Below are positions 35,302 to 43,028 of a stretch of DNA of 64,000 bases, piece by piece. Origin of the DNA: Pseudomonas sp. Bc-h (GTDB lineage: Bacteria; Pseudomonadota; Gammaproteobacteria; Pseudomonadales; Pseudomonadaceae); contig NZ_MUIN01000002.1 of assembly GCF_002080045.1 (NCBI RefSeq), positions 249,251-313,250 on the forward strand. The letters run 5' to 3'. A program made the position numbers and the translations under genes. Numbering within the stretch: the first letter of the stretch is position 1; every line of letters starts with the position of its first letter. The notes below the pieces were generated by a model. The model did not search any database and was not told where the DNA came from. It saw only the letters and a program-made list of their open reading frames with translations.

Positions 35302-36704
35302 GGCATTACCCCTTTCACGTCCGTAATCGCACCAGCAATAGCAGCGGCGGCAGCCATCGCGGGGCTGGCCAGATGCGTGCGTGCACCAGGTCCTTGGCGA
35401 CCCACGAAATTCCGGTTCGACGTCGATACTGAACGCTGTTGTGGCGGTACTTGCTCTCCGTTCGCTGCTACGCACATGCTGCAACCCGGTTCGCGCCAAG
35501 CGAAGCCCGCGGCCTTGAAAACCTTATCCAGCCCCTCCGCTTCTGCTGCTCGCTTGACCAGTTCCGATCCCGGCACGACCCATGCTGTTACTCGGTCTGC
35601 TACCTGCTTCCCACGTATCACTTCGGCCGCCGCACGCAGATCAGACAATCGCGAATTCGCACAGGAGCCTATGAATACCCAGTCGATGGGCGTTCCGGCG
35701 ATAGCCTGGCCAGCCTTCAACCCCATATAGTCGAGTGCTGCCCGCAACGTGGCGCGACGGGCCACATCGGTGACGTCATCTGGATCCGGCACCCGACCGT
35801 CAACCGGGATGGCATGTTCAGGACTGGTTCCCCAGGTGATGGTCGGAGTCACGAACGAGGCGTCGATGACTTCCTCTCGATCAAAATGCGCATCCGGATC
35901 ACTGAAAAGCTTGCGCCAGTCGCTGACCGCCGCATCAAACACTGCCCCTTGGGGAGCATACGGTTTGCCGCGCAGGTACTCGAAAGTACGCTCGTCCGGC
36001 GCAATGATGCCGAAACGGGCGCCGAGCTCCACGGACAAGTTACACAGCGTAAGTCGGCCTTCCACTTCCATCGCCTCGATGGCCGGTCCGGCAAATTCGA
36101 TCGCTGATCCGACACCTGCTGCAGCGCCCAGCTCACGAATAATATGTAGCGCGAGATCTTTGGGCGTCACGCCTGGACGCAGTGTGCCCTCGCAACGAAT
36201 TCGCAATTGCTTCGGTTTTTGCTGCCGCAGCGTCTGAGTGGCCAGAGCGTGAGTACTTTCCGATGAACCGACACCAAAGGCCATCGCACCCAGCCCGCCG
36301 TTGGTGCAGGTATGACTATCCCCGCAGATCAAAGTCAGCCCAGGCAGCACTATTCCAAGTTCCGGCCCCATAACGTGCACAATGCCCTGCCCCGGTTGCC
36401 CGAGATCAAACATGCGCACACCCATCAAATCGCTACGCGATTTAAGCGCCGCATGAAGTTTTCCACCCACAGGATAAGTCGAAGCCACACGGCCCGGCTG
36501 GCTCGAAACAGCATGATCCGGAGTCGAGAACACCAGTTCAGGATTGTGTAGCTTCATCCCGCGTGCATCGACATCCGCTAACGCAGGAGGCCCCGACAAG
36601 TCATGCAGCAGATGACGATCAATGTGCAGTAACGCCCACCCATCACCCAGATCTCGAATGACATGGGCATTCCACAGCTTATCGAACAGCGTGCTTGTCA
36701 TCAT
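35298..36704 (-). CDS. LeuC-like hydratase large subunit (aconitase family)
   Basis: This is a 468-residue large subunit with the three 4Fe-4S cysteines expected for the family: Cys in 'FIGSCANSRLSD' and two in 'EPGCSMCVAANGE'. It also has 'ICGDSHTCTNGGLGAMAFGVG'. It hydrates or isomerises a carboxylate with the LeuD-like partner. The start ATG 36704 or 36701 overlaps the stop of the lyase gene, so the genes are co-translated. The pairing with an isocitrate lyase-superfamily enzyme resembles the dimethylmaleate hydratase plus 2,3-dimethylmalate lyase pair of clostridial nicotinate fermentation, which is an analogy. Confidence 0.87.
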   Translation of the reverse strand: MMTSTLFDKLWNAHVIRDLGDGWALLHIDRHLLHDLSGPPALADVDARGMKLHNPELVFSTPDHAVSSQPGRVASTYPVGGKLHAALKSRSDLMGVRMFDLGQPGQGIVHVMGPELGIVLPGLTLICGDSHTCTNGGLGAMAFGVGSSESTHALATQTLRQQKPKQLRIRCEGTLRPGVTPKDLALHIIRELGAAAGVGSAIEFAGPAIEAMEVEGRLTLCNLSVELGARFGIIAPDERTFEYLRGKPYAPQGAVFDAAVSDWRKLFSDPDAHFDREEVIDASFVTPTITWGTSPEHAIPVDGRVPDPDDVTDVARRATLRAALDYMGLKAGQAIAGTPIDWVFIGSCANSRLSDLRAAAEVIRGKQVADRVTAWVVPGSELVKRAAEAEGLDKVFKAAGFAWREPGCSMCVAANGEQVPPQQRSVSTSNRNFVGRQGPGARTHLASPAMAAAAAIAGAITDVKGVMP

Positions 36705-37570
36705 CAGAGCCCCATGGTCGCGCCGGCATTGAAACGCGTACGCAATTCGTCCCATTCGTCAGCCCCGAAGCGACGAAACAACTGAGCAACCGACTCACTG
36801 GAATCAGGGGCAATGAGGGTGGCTTTGAGGGCGGCAAGCGCCTCGTCTCCTGCCTTCAGACCCGCCATGAACATCAGCCCGGGAAGGATCGCCATCTTGT
36901 ACCCCCATTCTTCAGCCTGACGAAGGTCAAACAGCGGCGTGCGCCCGCCTGGGACGACATTGAGGACGCAAGGACCATTCACTTGCTGAGGCACTGCAAC
37001 CGCCTCTGCCAAGGATTGCGTCGCCTCGACAAACGCCATGTCGGCCCCCGCGTCCAGGGCCGCGTTGGCACGCCAGATCGCCTCTTCAAGGTCATGCATG
37101 GCCCGCGCGTCGGTGCGAGCTATTACCACGAACTCTGAACTTCGACGGGCTTGTACAGCGCTACGGATCTTTGAAACAAACTCACTGCGGGAGATAACTT
37201 GCTTACCGTCTAGGTGACCGCAGCGCTTGGGTGCCACCTGATCTTCAATATGAATGGCAGACACCCGACGGGCCTCAAACTCACGCACAGTGCGAGTAAC
37301 GTTCAACTCATTGCCGTAACCGGTATCGGCATCTGCGATCAACGGTACGCCAATCGATCTGGCCATCGCCGCCGCGTTTTCGACCATCTCTGTCATCGTC
37401 AGCAGACCAAAATCAGGGTATCCGCGGGCCGCAGAAGTACCTGCTCCGGTCATGTACACCGCACCGAATCCCGCTTGCTCGATAAGCCTTGCGCCGATGC
37501 CGTCATAAGCGCCGGGCGCGATGATCATGCCAGGTGCTTCTAGCTGCTCCCTGAGGGTAGAAGGGGTCAT
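36704..37570 (-). CDS. Isocitrate lyase/PEP mutase superfamily lyase
   Basis: This 288-residue protein resembles 2-methylisocitrate lyase and 2,3-dimethylmalate lyase. The superfamily active-site residues are visible ('YMTGAGTSAARGYPD', 'ADADTGYGN', 'IHIEDQVAPKRCGH'). The K-R-C-G-H motif with its catalytic Cys marks carbon-carbon lyases rather than PEP mutase or phosphonatases. It would split a 2-hydroxy-dicarboxylate into pyruvate or glyoxylate plus an acid. It is the first gene of the operon; ATG 37570 follows a purine-rich AAGGAGG-type site. No prpC or prpD is nearby, so a plain methylcitrate role is unlikely. Confidence 0.87.
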   Translation of the reverse strand: MTPSTLREQLEAPGMIIAPGAYDGIGARLIEQAGFGAVYMTGAGTSAARGYPDFGLLTMTEMVENAAAMARSIGVPLIADADTGYGNELNVTRTVREFEARRVSAIHIEDQVAPKRCGHLDGKQVISRSEFVSKIRSAVQARRSSEFVVIARTDARAMHDLEEAIWRANAALDAGADMAFVEATQSLAEAVAVPQQVNGPCVLNVVPGGRTPLFDLRQAEEWGYKMAILPGLMFMAGLKAGDEALAALKATLIAPDSSESVAQLFRRFGADEWDELRTRFNAGATMGL

Positions 37571-37610
37571 GTCGCCTCCTTTTGTAATAGTTACGGATTG
37601 TTGACGTGAT

Positions 37611-37632
37611 GTTGTTATAACTACATAACAAC
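37611..37632. promoter_or_regulatory. Operator-like inverted repeat before the lyase operon
   Basis: GTTGTTAT (37611-37618) and ATAACAAC (37625-37632) form a perfect inverted repeat with a 6-bp spacer, 41 bp before the start codon. The sequence at 31134 before the OprD-like gene repeats its first 11 bases. It is the probable site of the HutC-type GntR regulator. Confidence 0.6.
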
Positions 37633-37828
37633 AAAACTGCAAGCAATCCCGATACAGGGTGTTGTGGATTTTTTGTGGGAATTGGGGAGACCTAGGCGAC
37701 ACAGCTGACGCGATCACGTTTGATAATGCAGACAGCGTCGAAAAGGAGGATTGTGAGCGGAGACAGGAATGGCATTGCGCCACAGTGCATCGAGGTTCAG
37801 AAAGAATGAGCGCGAATGCCCAAACGGG

Positions 37829-37882
37829 CCGATGTCATTGGCGGCCCCTTGCCAAGTCGTGTTAGCAGGTCAATGACATCGG
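37829..37882. repeat. Long-armed inverted repeat (12-bp arms, 30-nt spacer)
   Basis: CCGATGTCATTG (37829-37840) and CAATGACATCGG (37871-37882) are exact complements. The spacer itself contains TTGGC/GCCAA arms overlapping the stem. It lies between the lyase promoter and the end of the small membrane protein gene. It could be a transcription stop for that gene or a remnant of a mobile element end; neither is shown. Confidence 0.5.
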
Positions 37883-37916
37883 ACGGTTTCAACACATAGT
37901 GGTAATCGTATGCGTT

Positions 37917-38399
37917 CTAGCGAACTAGACGGCCTTTTCGCAAGAAGTAAACTTGCGTGGCTACGCCTAGGACAAGCACAAGGAAGATGAGACCTTGTGC
38001 ACCAATCAGGAGGGGCGACTTCAGGTCGGTGACGAATGGATGACCGTCTGGAACGCGCCGCAAAGTCTCAGACACCGTTGGGATCATCAAAAAGAACGCT
38101 GTGAGGCTCAAGAGGATGGTTTCGATATACGCGACCGCACGGCCTTTCCATCCCAAGAGCCCCATACCGTATCCCCCTAGCAGCAACGCCAGCGTGATTA
38201 CGCCAATGAAATTGCTCACGGGCTGCTTTGCCACCAAAAACACCGTCACTGCGCCGATCAGCATGAAAATCAAGTAAAGCACCCCTGGTGTCGAACGAGG
38301 GACGATGCGACCGTGACGCACGAACATGTAAGCAGCGAGTGGGATGGCGGGCAGACTGCCCAGTGTATGGAGCCAGCCGATGGGTGAGATTCCGAACAT
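37917..38399 (-). CDS. Small integral membrane protein, unknown function
   Basis: The 160-residue protein has about five hydrophobic segments ('LPAIPLAAYMFVRHG', 'PGVLYLIFMLIGAVTVFLV', 'FIGVITLALLLGGYGMGLL', 'YIETILLSLTAFFLMIPT', 'LIGAQGLIFLVLVLGVATQ') and short loops. No catalytic motif is seen. I do not recognise a named family. It is divergent from an AraC regulator starting at 38528, which may control it. ATG 38399 gives a topologically sensible start. Confidence 0.75.
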   Translation of the reverse strand: MFGISPIGWLHTLGSLPAIPLAAYMFVRHGRIVPRSTPGVLYLIFMLIGAVTVFLVAKQPVSNFIGVITLALLLGGYGMGLLGWKGRAVAYIETILLSLTAFFLMIPTVSETLRRVPDGHPFVTDLKSPLLIGAQGLIFLVLVLGVATQVYFLRKGRLVR

Positions 38400-38527
38400 T
38401 TCAACGATTTTCCGTTTGATGGATGATACGCATAGCACGTCTTGGGCACGTAGCAGTTATCCTGCCTTACCTGTGCGCAGAAGCTTGTGCTGACACTGGA
38501 TGCTAACGAGCGCGCCCCCATTCAGAC

Positions 38528-39430
38528 ATGATGAATTCCATGGAAAACTTGATCGTTCATCCAGAAATGCAACTTGAAGGCTTTGTAGCAGCGGACCTGC
38601 TCTCTCAGGTACTGGCTAAAATTCGTCTGACCGGTGACCACGTTTATTCAGTGACGCTCGAGAGCAACAAGCCCCTGATGCTGGATGAGAAAAGTGCCCA
38701 CGTATGCATGTTGCGATCAGGCTCGCTGCACATCCGCTGCGGTGCAGATCCAGGGGTGGCGATGCAGCCGGGTGATGTGCTCCTGCTTCCCCATTCGTCA
38801 TCCGTGCTAAACCTGAGCGCAGGTGCTGAACGCGCAGAGATCGTGATCTGCCGTTTCTGGTTCGACGCAAGCAGTTTTGAAGCCATGGTTTTCTCCCTTC
38901 CACCGACGATCTTGATTCCCAAGGACGATGCTGCAGCGTGGTCTGAGGGGATTCTTCACTTCATGCTTCTCGAAGCTGGCAATACACAGCCAGGCGGCGC
39001 ACTGATGGTCTCACGGCTCATTGACCTGGTGGTCATTCGCATCCTGCGAACCTGGGTGCATCAGCGGGCTGCCTCCGGCTGGTTAAAAGCGCTGTCCGAT
39101 CCGAGAATCGCTCGAGCACTGAAAGCCATCCATGAAACACCTGGTCAGCAGTGGAGCAACAATGCGCTGGCCGAGATAGCTGGCATGTCCAGGTCCAACT
39201 TCTGCGAACGCTTCAACACCTTGGTGGGCCGCCCGCCACTGCGATACCAGAATGAATGGCGCTTATCACTGGCTAAATGCATGCTACTGCAAGGGCACAG
39301 TCGCGTCGGAGAGGTGGGGTTTGCGGTCGGATATGAGTCTGAGGCGGCGTTCAGCCGTGCCTATAAGTCCTTCTTCGGCTGCTCACCGCGAGACGATAAT
39401 GCTCGAGCTTTGGAAGAAGGGCGCGGGTGA
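38528..39430 (+). CDS. AraC family regulator with cupin_6-type sensor
   Basis: The 300-residue protein has an N-terminal cupin domain ('VYSVTLESNKPLMLDEKSAH', 'MQPGDVLLLPHSS') and a C-terminal AraC helix-turn-helix ('WSNNALAEIAGMSRSNFCER', 'VGEVGFAVGYESEAAFSRAY'). Tandem ATGs at 38528 and 38531 are both possible starts. It is divergent from the small membrane protein, the likely target. Confidence 0.9.
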   Translation: MMNSMENLIVHPEMQLEGFVAADLLSQVLAKIRLTGDHVYSVTLESNKPLMLDEKSAHVCMLRSGSLHIRCGADPGVAMQPGDVLLLPHSSSVLNLSAGAERAEIVICRFWFDASSFEAMVFSLPPTILIPKDDAAAWSEGILHFMLLEAGNTQPGGALMVSRLIDLVVIRILRTWVHQRAASGWLKALSDPRIARALKAIHETPGQQWSNNALAEIAGMSRSNFCERFNTLVGRPPLRYQNEWRLSLAKCMLLQGHSRVGEVGFAVGYESEAAFSRAYKSFFGCSPRDDNARALEEGRG

Positions 39431-39554
39431 CATAACGGCCTCCGTGACCTGTATTGAACATAGTCGAAGCGGCGCCCTCTTCCCGACCCCGCCGATCTTG
39501 TAAGCATTACGCGGTCGGCGGACTTTAACGTTCACTGCATGGCGGGATAACCTC

Positions 39555-40043
39555 TCACTCCATTACCACGGTCAGCAGATAGCTCTTTTTGTCAACGACA
39601 GTTCGAGTCAGAGTAGCTCGACCGCTGCCTACTGCCAGACTGATAGGTTCGGCTTTGAGAATGGCTTCGTCAAATGCGTGCGGGATCGAAAGACCGAGCA
39701 CACGTACCGAAAGGCGTTTTGTGGCCTTGACCAGTTCGCGGCGGGCTGCGTCGTCATCCGAAGGCTGCACCACATCAAGGATCAGCTTTACCCGGTTGGG
39801 TATCCCATCAATCCCTTCGGCGGAGAAGGAGATCGTGTTGCCATCGACCCGAGCAGAGTTGATAGGTCGAGCGCCACTGCTGCACCCTTCCTGACCAATC
39901 TTGCGAACAGTCCAATCGTTGGCACGTAAGTGAGTGTCGTTCAGGACTGTGCACAGCTCTGCGGCGGATTGCGGCCGCAGCTCGGCAAGACAGTTGATCG
40001 AACACCATAGCCCCGCAACGCCTACAACAAAACGTAGCATCAT
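39555..40043 (-). CDS. Secreted protein of unknown function
   Basis: This 162-residue product has a signal peptide ('MMLRFVVGVAGLWCSINCLA') and a mature domain with 'AAELCTVLNDTHLRANDW' and 'EGCSSGARPINSARV', two cysteines that may pair. I do not recognise the family. ATG 40043 is chosen because AGGAG lies 6 nt upstream; frames starting earlier place this ribosome site inside the gene. There is no obvious partner. Confidence 0.7.
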   Translation of the reverse strand: MMLRFVVGVAGLWCSINCLAELRPQSAAELCTVLNDTHLRANDWTVRKIGQEGCSSGARPINSARVDGNTISFSAEGIDGIPNRVKLILDVVQPSDDDAARRELVKATKRLSVRVLGLSIPHAFDEAILKAEPISLAVGSGRATLTRTVVDKKSYLLTVVME

Positions 40044-40263
40044 ACGACTCTCCTGCATGTTGGTAATTTCCCTGTTGCCTTCTTCATCAGGCCGATTGGC
40101 GGCGCATCTTGTCTTCAATGATTGCCAGACCTTTGCTAGATCATCTGCACTTCCAGGCTCTAAGTGTCATCTCCGGATGTTGGAAGTTATGCCCTGCCGA
40201 GCCACTCGTGGATCACCACTGGAGGGAGATAGAGCCGATCACATGAGCCATTGCCTCTCACAC

Positions 40264-40851
40264 TCAATGCTGTCGACGTCGCGCCCCGGAGAACATGAGC
40301 CAGATGCCTGACATCAGGAAATAAAATGCACCGAATGCTGCATAAGGAACGATATCGTTGATGCCGTGAATACCGGCCAGCATGGCCTGTCTGAGAAAGA
40401 ATGCGCCTGCTATCGCGGACTGGGCACCACTAAGGATCATCAGCCACTGAGCGCTGTAGGAAGTGCGACGTCGAACAGCCACTATTATCTGAAGAGACCC
40501 GGATATCGTCGCCCATAAACCAAACACAGCAATCATCCAATTCATACTGACTGCTAGCGCTATGGCGATGGCGACCGTCGTCAGCAGACTCAAAATTGCG
40601 TTGGTGGATTGCACAGGGTTACGACCCATCCCTCCATGTCGATACACATCCAGAAAACTCGCCGCCGCGTCCCAAGCGGGGTAGAAAATGGTCAGCACTG
40701 CAGCAGCGAAAGGCAGGAGTGATCCAGTGGTGACCGCTGCTCCCACCCATATGAACGACACGGCCGCACGGGTGAAATAGTAAAAAACCCGCCATTCAAT
40801 GCCGGCCTCAGGGATGATGTCGCTCAGCGGTTCGAGCGCTCTGGTTTTCAT
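40264..40851 (-). CDS. DUF308/HdeD-like membrane protein
   Basis: The 195-residue protein has about six hydrophobic helices arranged in pairs ('FIWVGAAVTTGSLLPFAAAV', 'ILSLLTTVAIAIALAVSM', 'WMIAVFGLWATISGSLQIIV', 'LMILSGAQSAIAGAFFLRQ', 'YAAFGAFYFLMSGIWLMFSG'). This resembles the HdeD/DUF308 group, some of which are acid-stress related in enterobacteria. The role here is unknown. The start could be ATG 40851 or 40860. Confidence 0.72.
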   Translation of the reverse strand: MKTRALEPLSDIIPEAGIEWRVFYYFTRAAVSFIWVGAAVTTGSLLPFAAAVLTIFYPAWDAAASFLDVYRHGGMGRNPVQSTNAILSLLTTVAIAIALAVSMNWMIAVFGLWATISGSLQIIVAVRRRTSYSAQWLMILSGAQSAIAGAFFLRQAMLAGIHGINDIVPYAAFGAFYFLMSGIWLMFSGARRRQH

Positions 40852-40909
40852 GTCTGTCACCGAGTGCGGAAAATCAATCTAGATCCCGTGTACAGGAGTC
40901 ATCTCCAGG

Positions 40910-41548
40910 CTATCGGAGGTCTATTACACCGTCTCGAGAAAACGTCCCGAGTGGAGTTTCCAGCCCTATGTCGGATGTGCCCGGGCCCCGAATACCGGTT
41001 ACGGCTGTCCAGACCGCAACAGCTGGCGGCTTACCTGAACTGGTGGCTACAGTGATGCTCAAAGGCCCTTTCACTGCAGTGCCGTTTACTCGACCATCCC
41101 ACGAAAAGCTCAGAATGCCTTTCGCGGCATTTTCATGATGCTCGGTATGAACGACTGCGCCGCTGCCGTCGGTAAAGGTGATATCCAGCGCCGCCGGACT
41201 TTCGGTTAGCACTTCTCCAGCGTAGGTACCGTCCGCGCGGGGTATTGCGCTTGATGATGGCACCAGCACGGACCGACCAAGCCACGACGCAGGATCGTAA
41301 GTCGATCCCTTCCCCAGTAATTGCCTAAGTAAGCCGCTGATCTCTTGCAGCGTGGATGCTTGAGTCAACGCAGCGAGCTGCTGCACTGTTTCTCCTGGAT
41401 CAGCCGGCGAGAGGGGGTCTTGGTGCTGCAACTGAGTTGTGAGCAGCTTTAAAAATGCCTGGCTGTCGAGAGCAGCAACACGGCTGCCGGTGCTAGATGA
41501 GCTAGCAGGTTGGCTCGTTGCGTTAAGCAGTAAACTAGACTCAAGCAT
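40910..41548 (-). CDS. flgD-like: Orphan FlgD-like flagellar hook-capping protein
   Basis: This 212-residue protein has the FlgD N-terminal signature ('LDSQAFLKLLTTQLQHQDPL' followed by 'QQLAALTQASTLQEISGLL') and a C-terminal FlgD Ig-like plus Tudor-like region ('AGEVLTESPAALDITFTDGS', 'FSWDGRVNGTAVKGPL'). FlgD caps the growing hook. No other flagellar gene is present in the window, so this is a detached copy. Upstream at 41632 is an exact copy of the operator-like sequence found before two TetR genes, so it may be expressed apart from the flagellar cascade. Confidence 0.88.
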   Translation of the reverse strand: MLESSLLLNATSQPASSSSTGSRVAALDSQAFLKLLTTQLQHQDPLSPADPGETVQQLAALTQASTLQEISGLLRQLLGKGSTYDPASWLGRSVLVPSSSAIPRADGTYAGEVLTESPAALDITFTDGSGAVVHTEHHENAAKGILSFSWDGRVNGTAVKGPLSITVATSSGKPPAVAVWTAVTGIRGPGTSDIGLETPLGTFSRDGVIDLR

Positions 41549-41631
41549 CGCATTAATCTCTTGGATGACACTCTGTAGACGACCGCAGCGCTCATAGCCA
41601 ATGGGAATGGGCGGCGAGTTCGCGCGAAACG

Positions 41632-41649
41632 CTACCTACTAGAAGGTAG
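41632..41649. promoter_or_regulatory. Operator copy upstream of the flgD-like gene
   Basis: On the minus strand it reads CTACCTTCTAGTAGGTAG, containing the 14-bp sequence found at 42287, 42407 and 50946. It lies 84 bp before the FlgD-like start. Confidence 0.6.
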
Positions 41650-41691
41650 TCATTCTGGAGCAAAAAAACGGCCGCCGGGCGACCGCTCTGT

Positions 41692-42276
41692 TCAGTTTGA
41701 AACGACTAGTCGGTTCAGCATCGGTTGAGTAACTGCATTAAACATCTCAGGATCCCCGTAGGCACGTGCGGAAAGCATCGCACCATGAACGGTTGCCATG
41801 AATGTCTCCGCTTGAGTGCGAGCATCGTTTAACAGGGAAAGACAACCCAGTCTGGCTCCTCTTTCTAGGACAGAGGTCAACCAAGCCGAAATCGCTCGAA
41901 AATGTGCCCTGACCTCTGCTACCACCTCCTGTGGCAGCACTGGAATCTGGGTTGCAAGGAGTGCACACACGCAATATCCCTTAGTGGCATCTCCAATACA
42001 TTCCTGCCAGTAAGAAATGTAGGCCCTGAGTTGATCACCCGGGCCAGGGCAGACACGCTCGAGGTGCGCGAGGCCTGACTCCGCCTCGTGGCGATACTGA
42101 TTCACCAACGTCTTGACCAGATCCACCTTTGTAGGGAAATGGTGATGAATGCTGGCTTTTCGAATACCGACCGATTCAGAAATGTCCGCATAGCTAAAAC
42201 CATTGTAGCCGCCCGCAATAATGAGCGAACGGGCACAACTCAATATCTCGTGAAAGGTGTTGGAGTGATTAGTCAT
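41692..42276 (-). CDS. TetR/AcrR family regulator (paralogue of the 50.6-kb gene)
   Basis: The 194-residue protein has a TetR helix-turn-helix ('FSYADISESVGIRKASIHHH', 'FPTKVDLVKTLVNQY') and a helical C-terminal domain with two Cys in 'GYCVCALLATQ'. It is closely similar along its whole length to the product of 50349-50936. The 14-bp sequence CTACCTTCTAGTAG lies 10 bp before its start codon, which suggests autorepression, and again before the chorismate mutase and flgD-like genes. Confidence 0.9.
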   Translation of the reverse strand: MTNHSNTFHEILSCARSLIIAGGYNGFSYADISESVGIRKASIHHHFPTKVDLVKTLVNQYRHEAESGLAHLERVCPGPGDQLRAYISYWQECIGDATKGYCVCALLATQIPVLPQEVVAEVRAHFRAISAWLTSVLERGARLGCLSLLNDARTQAETFMATVHGAMLSARAYGDPEMFNAVTQPMLNRLVVSN

Positions 42277-42286
42277 AGAGGCAAAC

Positions 42287-42300
42287 CTACCTTCTAGTAG
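42287..42300. promoter_or_regulatory. Operator copy CTACCTTCTAGTAG before the TetR gene
   Basis: Exact 14-bp copy of the recurrent sequence, directly upstream of the TetR start at 42276. The arms CTAC and GTAG give partial dyad symmetry, fitting a dimeric TetR protein. Confidence 0.65.
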
Positions 42301-42406
42301 GGGACGCGTCAAGGGCCTACGGATGGCGATCCTCACGACGCAGACCGTGTCGCCCTCCAGTCTCGATCAAAACAACTGAATATTGTGGATCCTGTTGCAT
42401 TATAAA

Positions 42407-42420
42407 CTACCTTCTAGTAG
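42407..42420. promoter_or_regulatory. Operator copy CTACCTTCTAGTAG before the chorismate mutase
   Basis: Exact copy of the same 14-bp sequence, 169 bp before the GTG of the chorismate mutase gene. It could repress the plus-strand genes or contribute to TetR autoregulation. Confidence 0.6.
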
Positions 42421-42589
42421 GTTGGAAAGCGCGAGGCACTTAGCTCATTCATTGCTAACAGCCCTGAGCGCTGCGGCCTGTAAATTAATGACGATTCTCA
42501 CCGATCGATTACGAAATCGACCAGTTAAAAAGGAACACGTGGGGACCATATAGGGACTTCAGAAAGTACTGTTTCAGAGAGGATATTTC

Positions 42590-42928
42590 GTGGATACACC
42601 TGACATCGGCACTCAACTTTCGACATTTCGACAGACGATCGACAACATTGACGCCGCATTGATCCATATGCTCGCCGAGCGCTTTCGTTGCACCGATCAG
42701 GTTGGAGTGCTCAAAGCGAAATACCAATTGCCGGCGGTTGATAAGGACCGTGAACGGCGTCAATACGAACGGCTCACACGCTTGGCTCAAGAGGCCAATC
42801 TCGATCCTGGCTTCGTTGAAAAACTGATGGAGTTTGTGATCAGTGAGGTGGTACAGCGCCACCGGCAGATTGCGGCCATCGAGCAAGCCGCGAGCACCGA
42901 TCAGGCTCAGGCTACTCAGCGCACCTGA
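42590..42928 (+). CDS. Chorismate mutase, AroQ type (cytosolic)
   Basis: This 112-residue protein is a single AroQ helical domain: 'TFRQTIDNIDAALIHMLAER' (first helix with the conserved Arg), 'VGVLKAKYQLPAVDKDRERR' (active-site Lys and Arg) and 'FVISEVVQRHRQI' (C-terminal Gln). It would turn chorismate into prephenate; isochorismate-pyruvate lyase activity is possible in this fold. There is no signal peptide. The start is GTG 42590 with GAGAGGA upstream. An exported relative follows 100 bp downstream. Confidence 0.87.
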   Translation: MDTPDIGTQLSTFRQTIDNIDAALIHMLAERFRCTDQVGVLKAKYQLPAVDKDRERRQYERLTRLAQEANLDPGFVEKLMEFVISEVVQRHRQIAAIEQAASTDQAQATQRT

Positions 42929-43028
42929 TGTCAAGACTCGACCGAATTCTTGAAAATACTTACAGGCCATCAAACTTTTCCACCAATCGCTTTTTCGCAG
43001 ATGAGCGAGGAACAAAGAGATTTTCTCC

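Larger units (their letters stand above)
37571..37916. other. Gene-free region upstream of the lyase operon
   Basis: This 346-bp region has no convincing coding sequence; a 68-codon plus-strand frame here has no recognisable features. It holds the operator-like inverted repeat at 37611-37632 and a long-armed inverted repeat at 37829-37882. Confidence 0.6.
42277..42589. other. Divergent promoter region, TetR gene and chorismate mutase
   Basis: This 313-bp stretch has no gene. It contains two identical 14-bp operator copies (42287-42300 and 42407-42420). The remainder shows nothing recognisable. Confidence 0.7.

Noticed and set aside
34681..36704. Leucine biosynthesis leuCD
   Set aside because: No leuB or leuA is adjacent and the genes are fused in transcription to a lyase, a carrier and a Sua5-like gene.
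37829..37882. Integron attC site
   Set aside because: The arms and spacer lack the conserved GTTRRRY core sites and there are no gene cassettes or integrase nearby.
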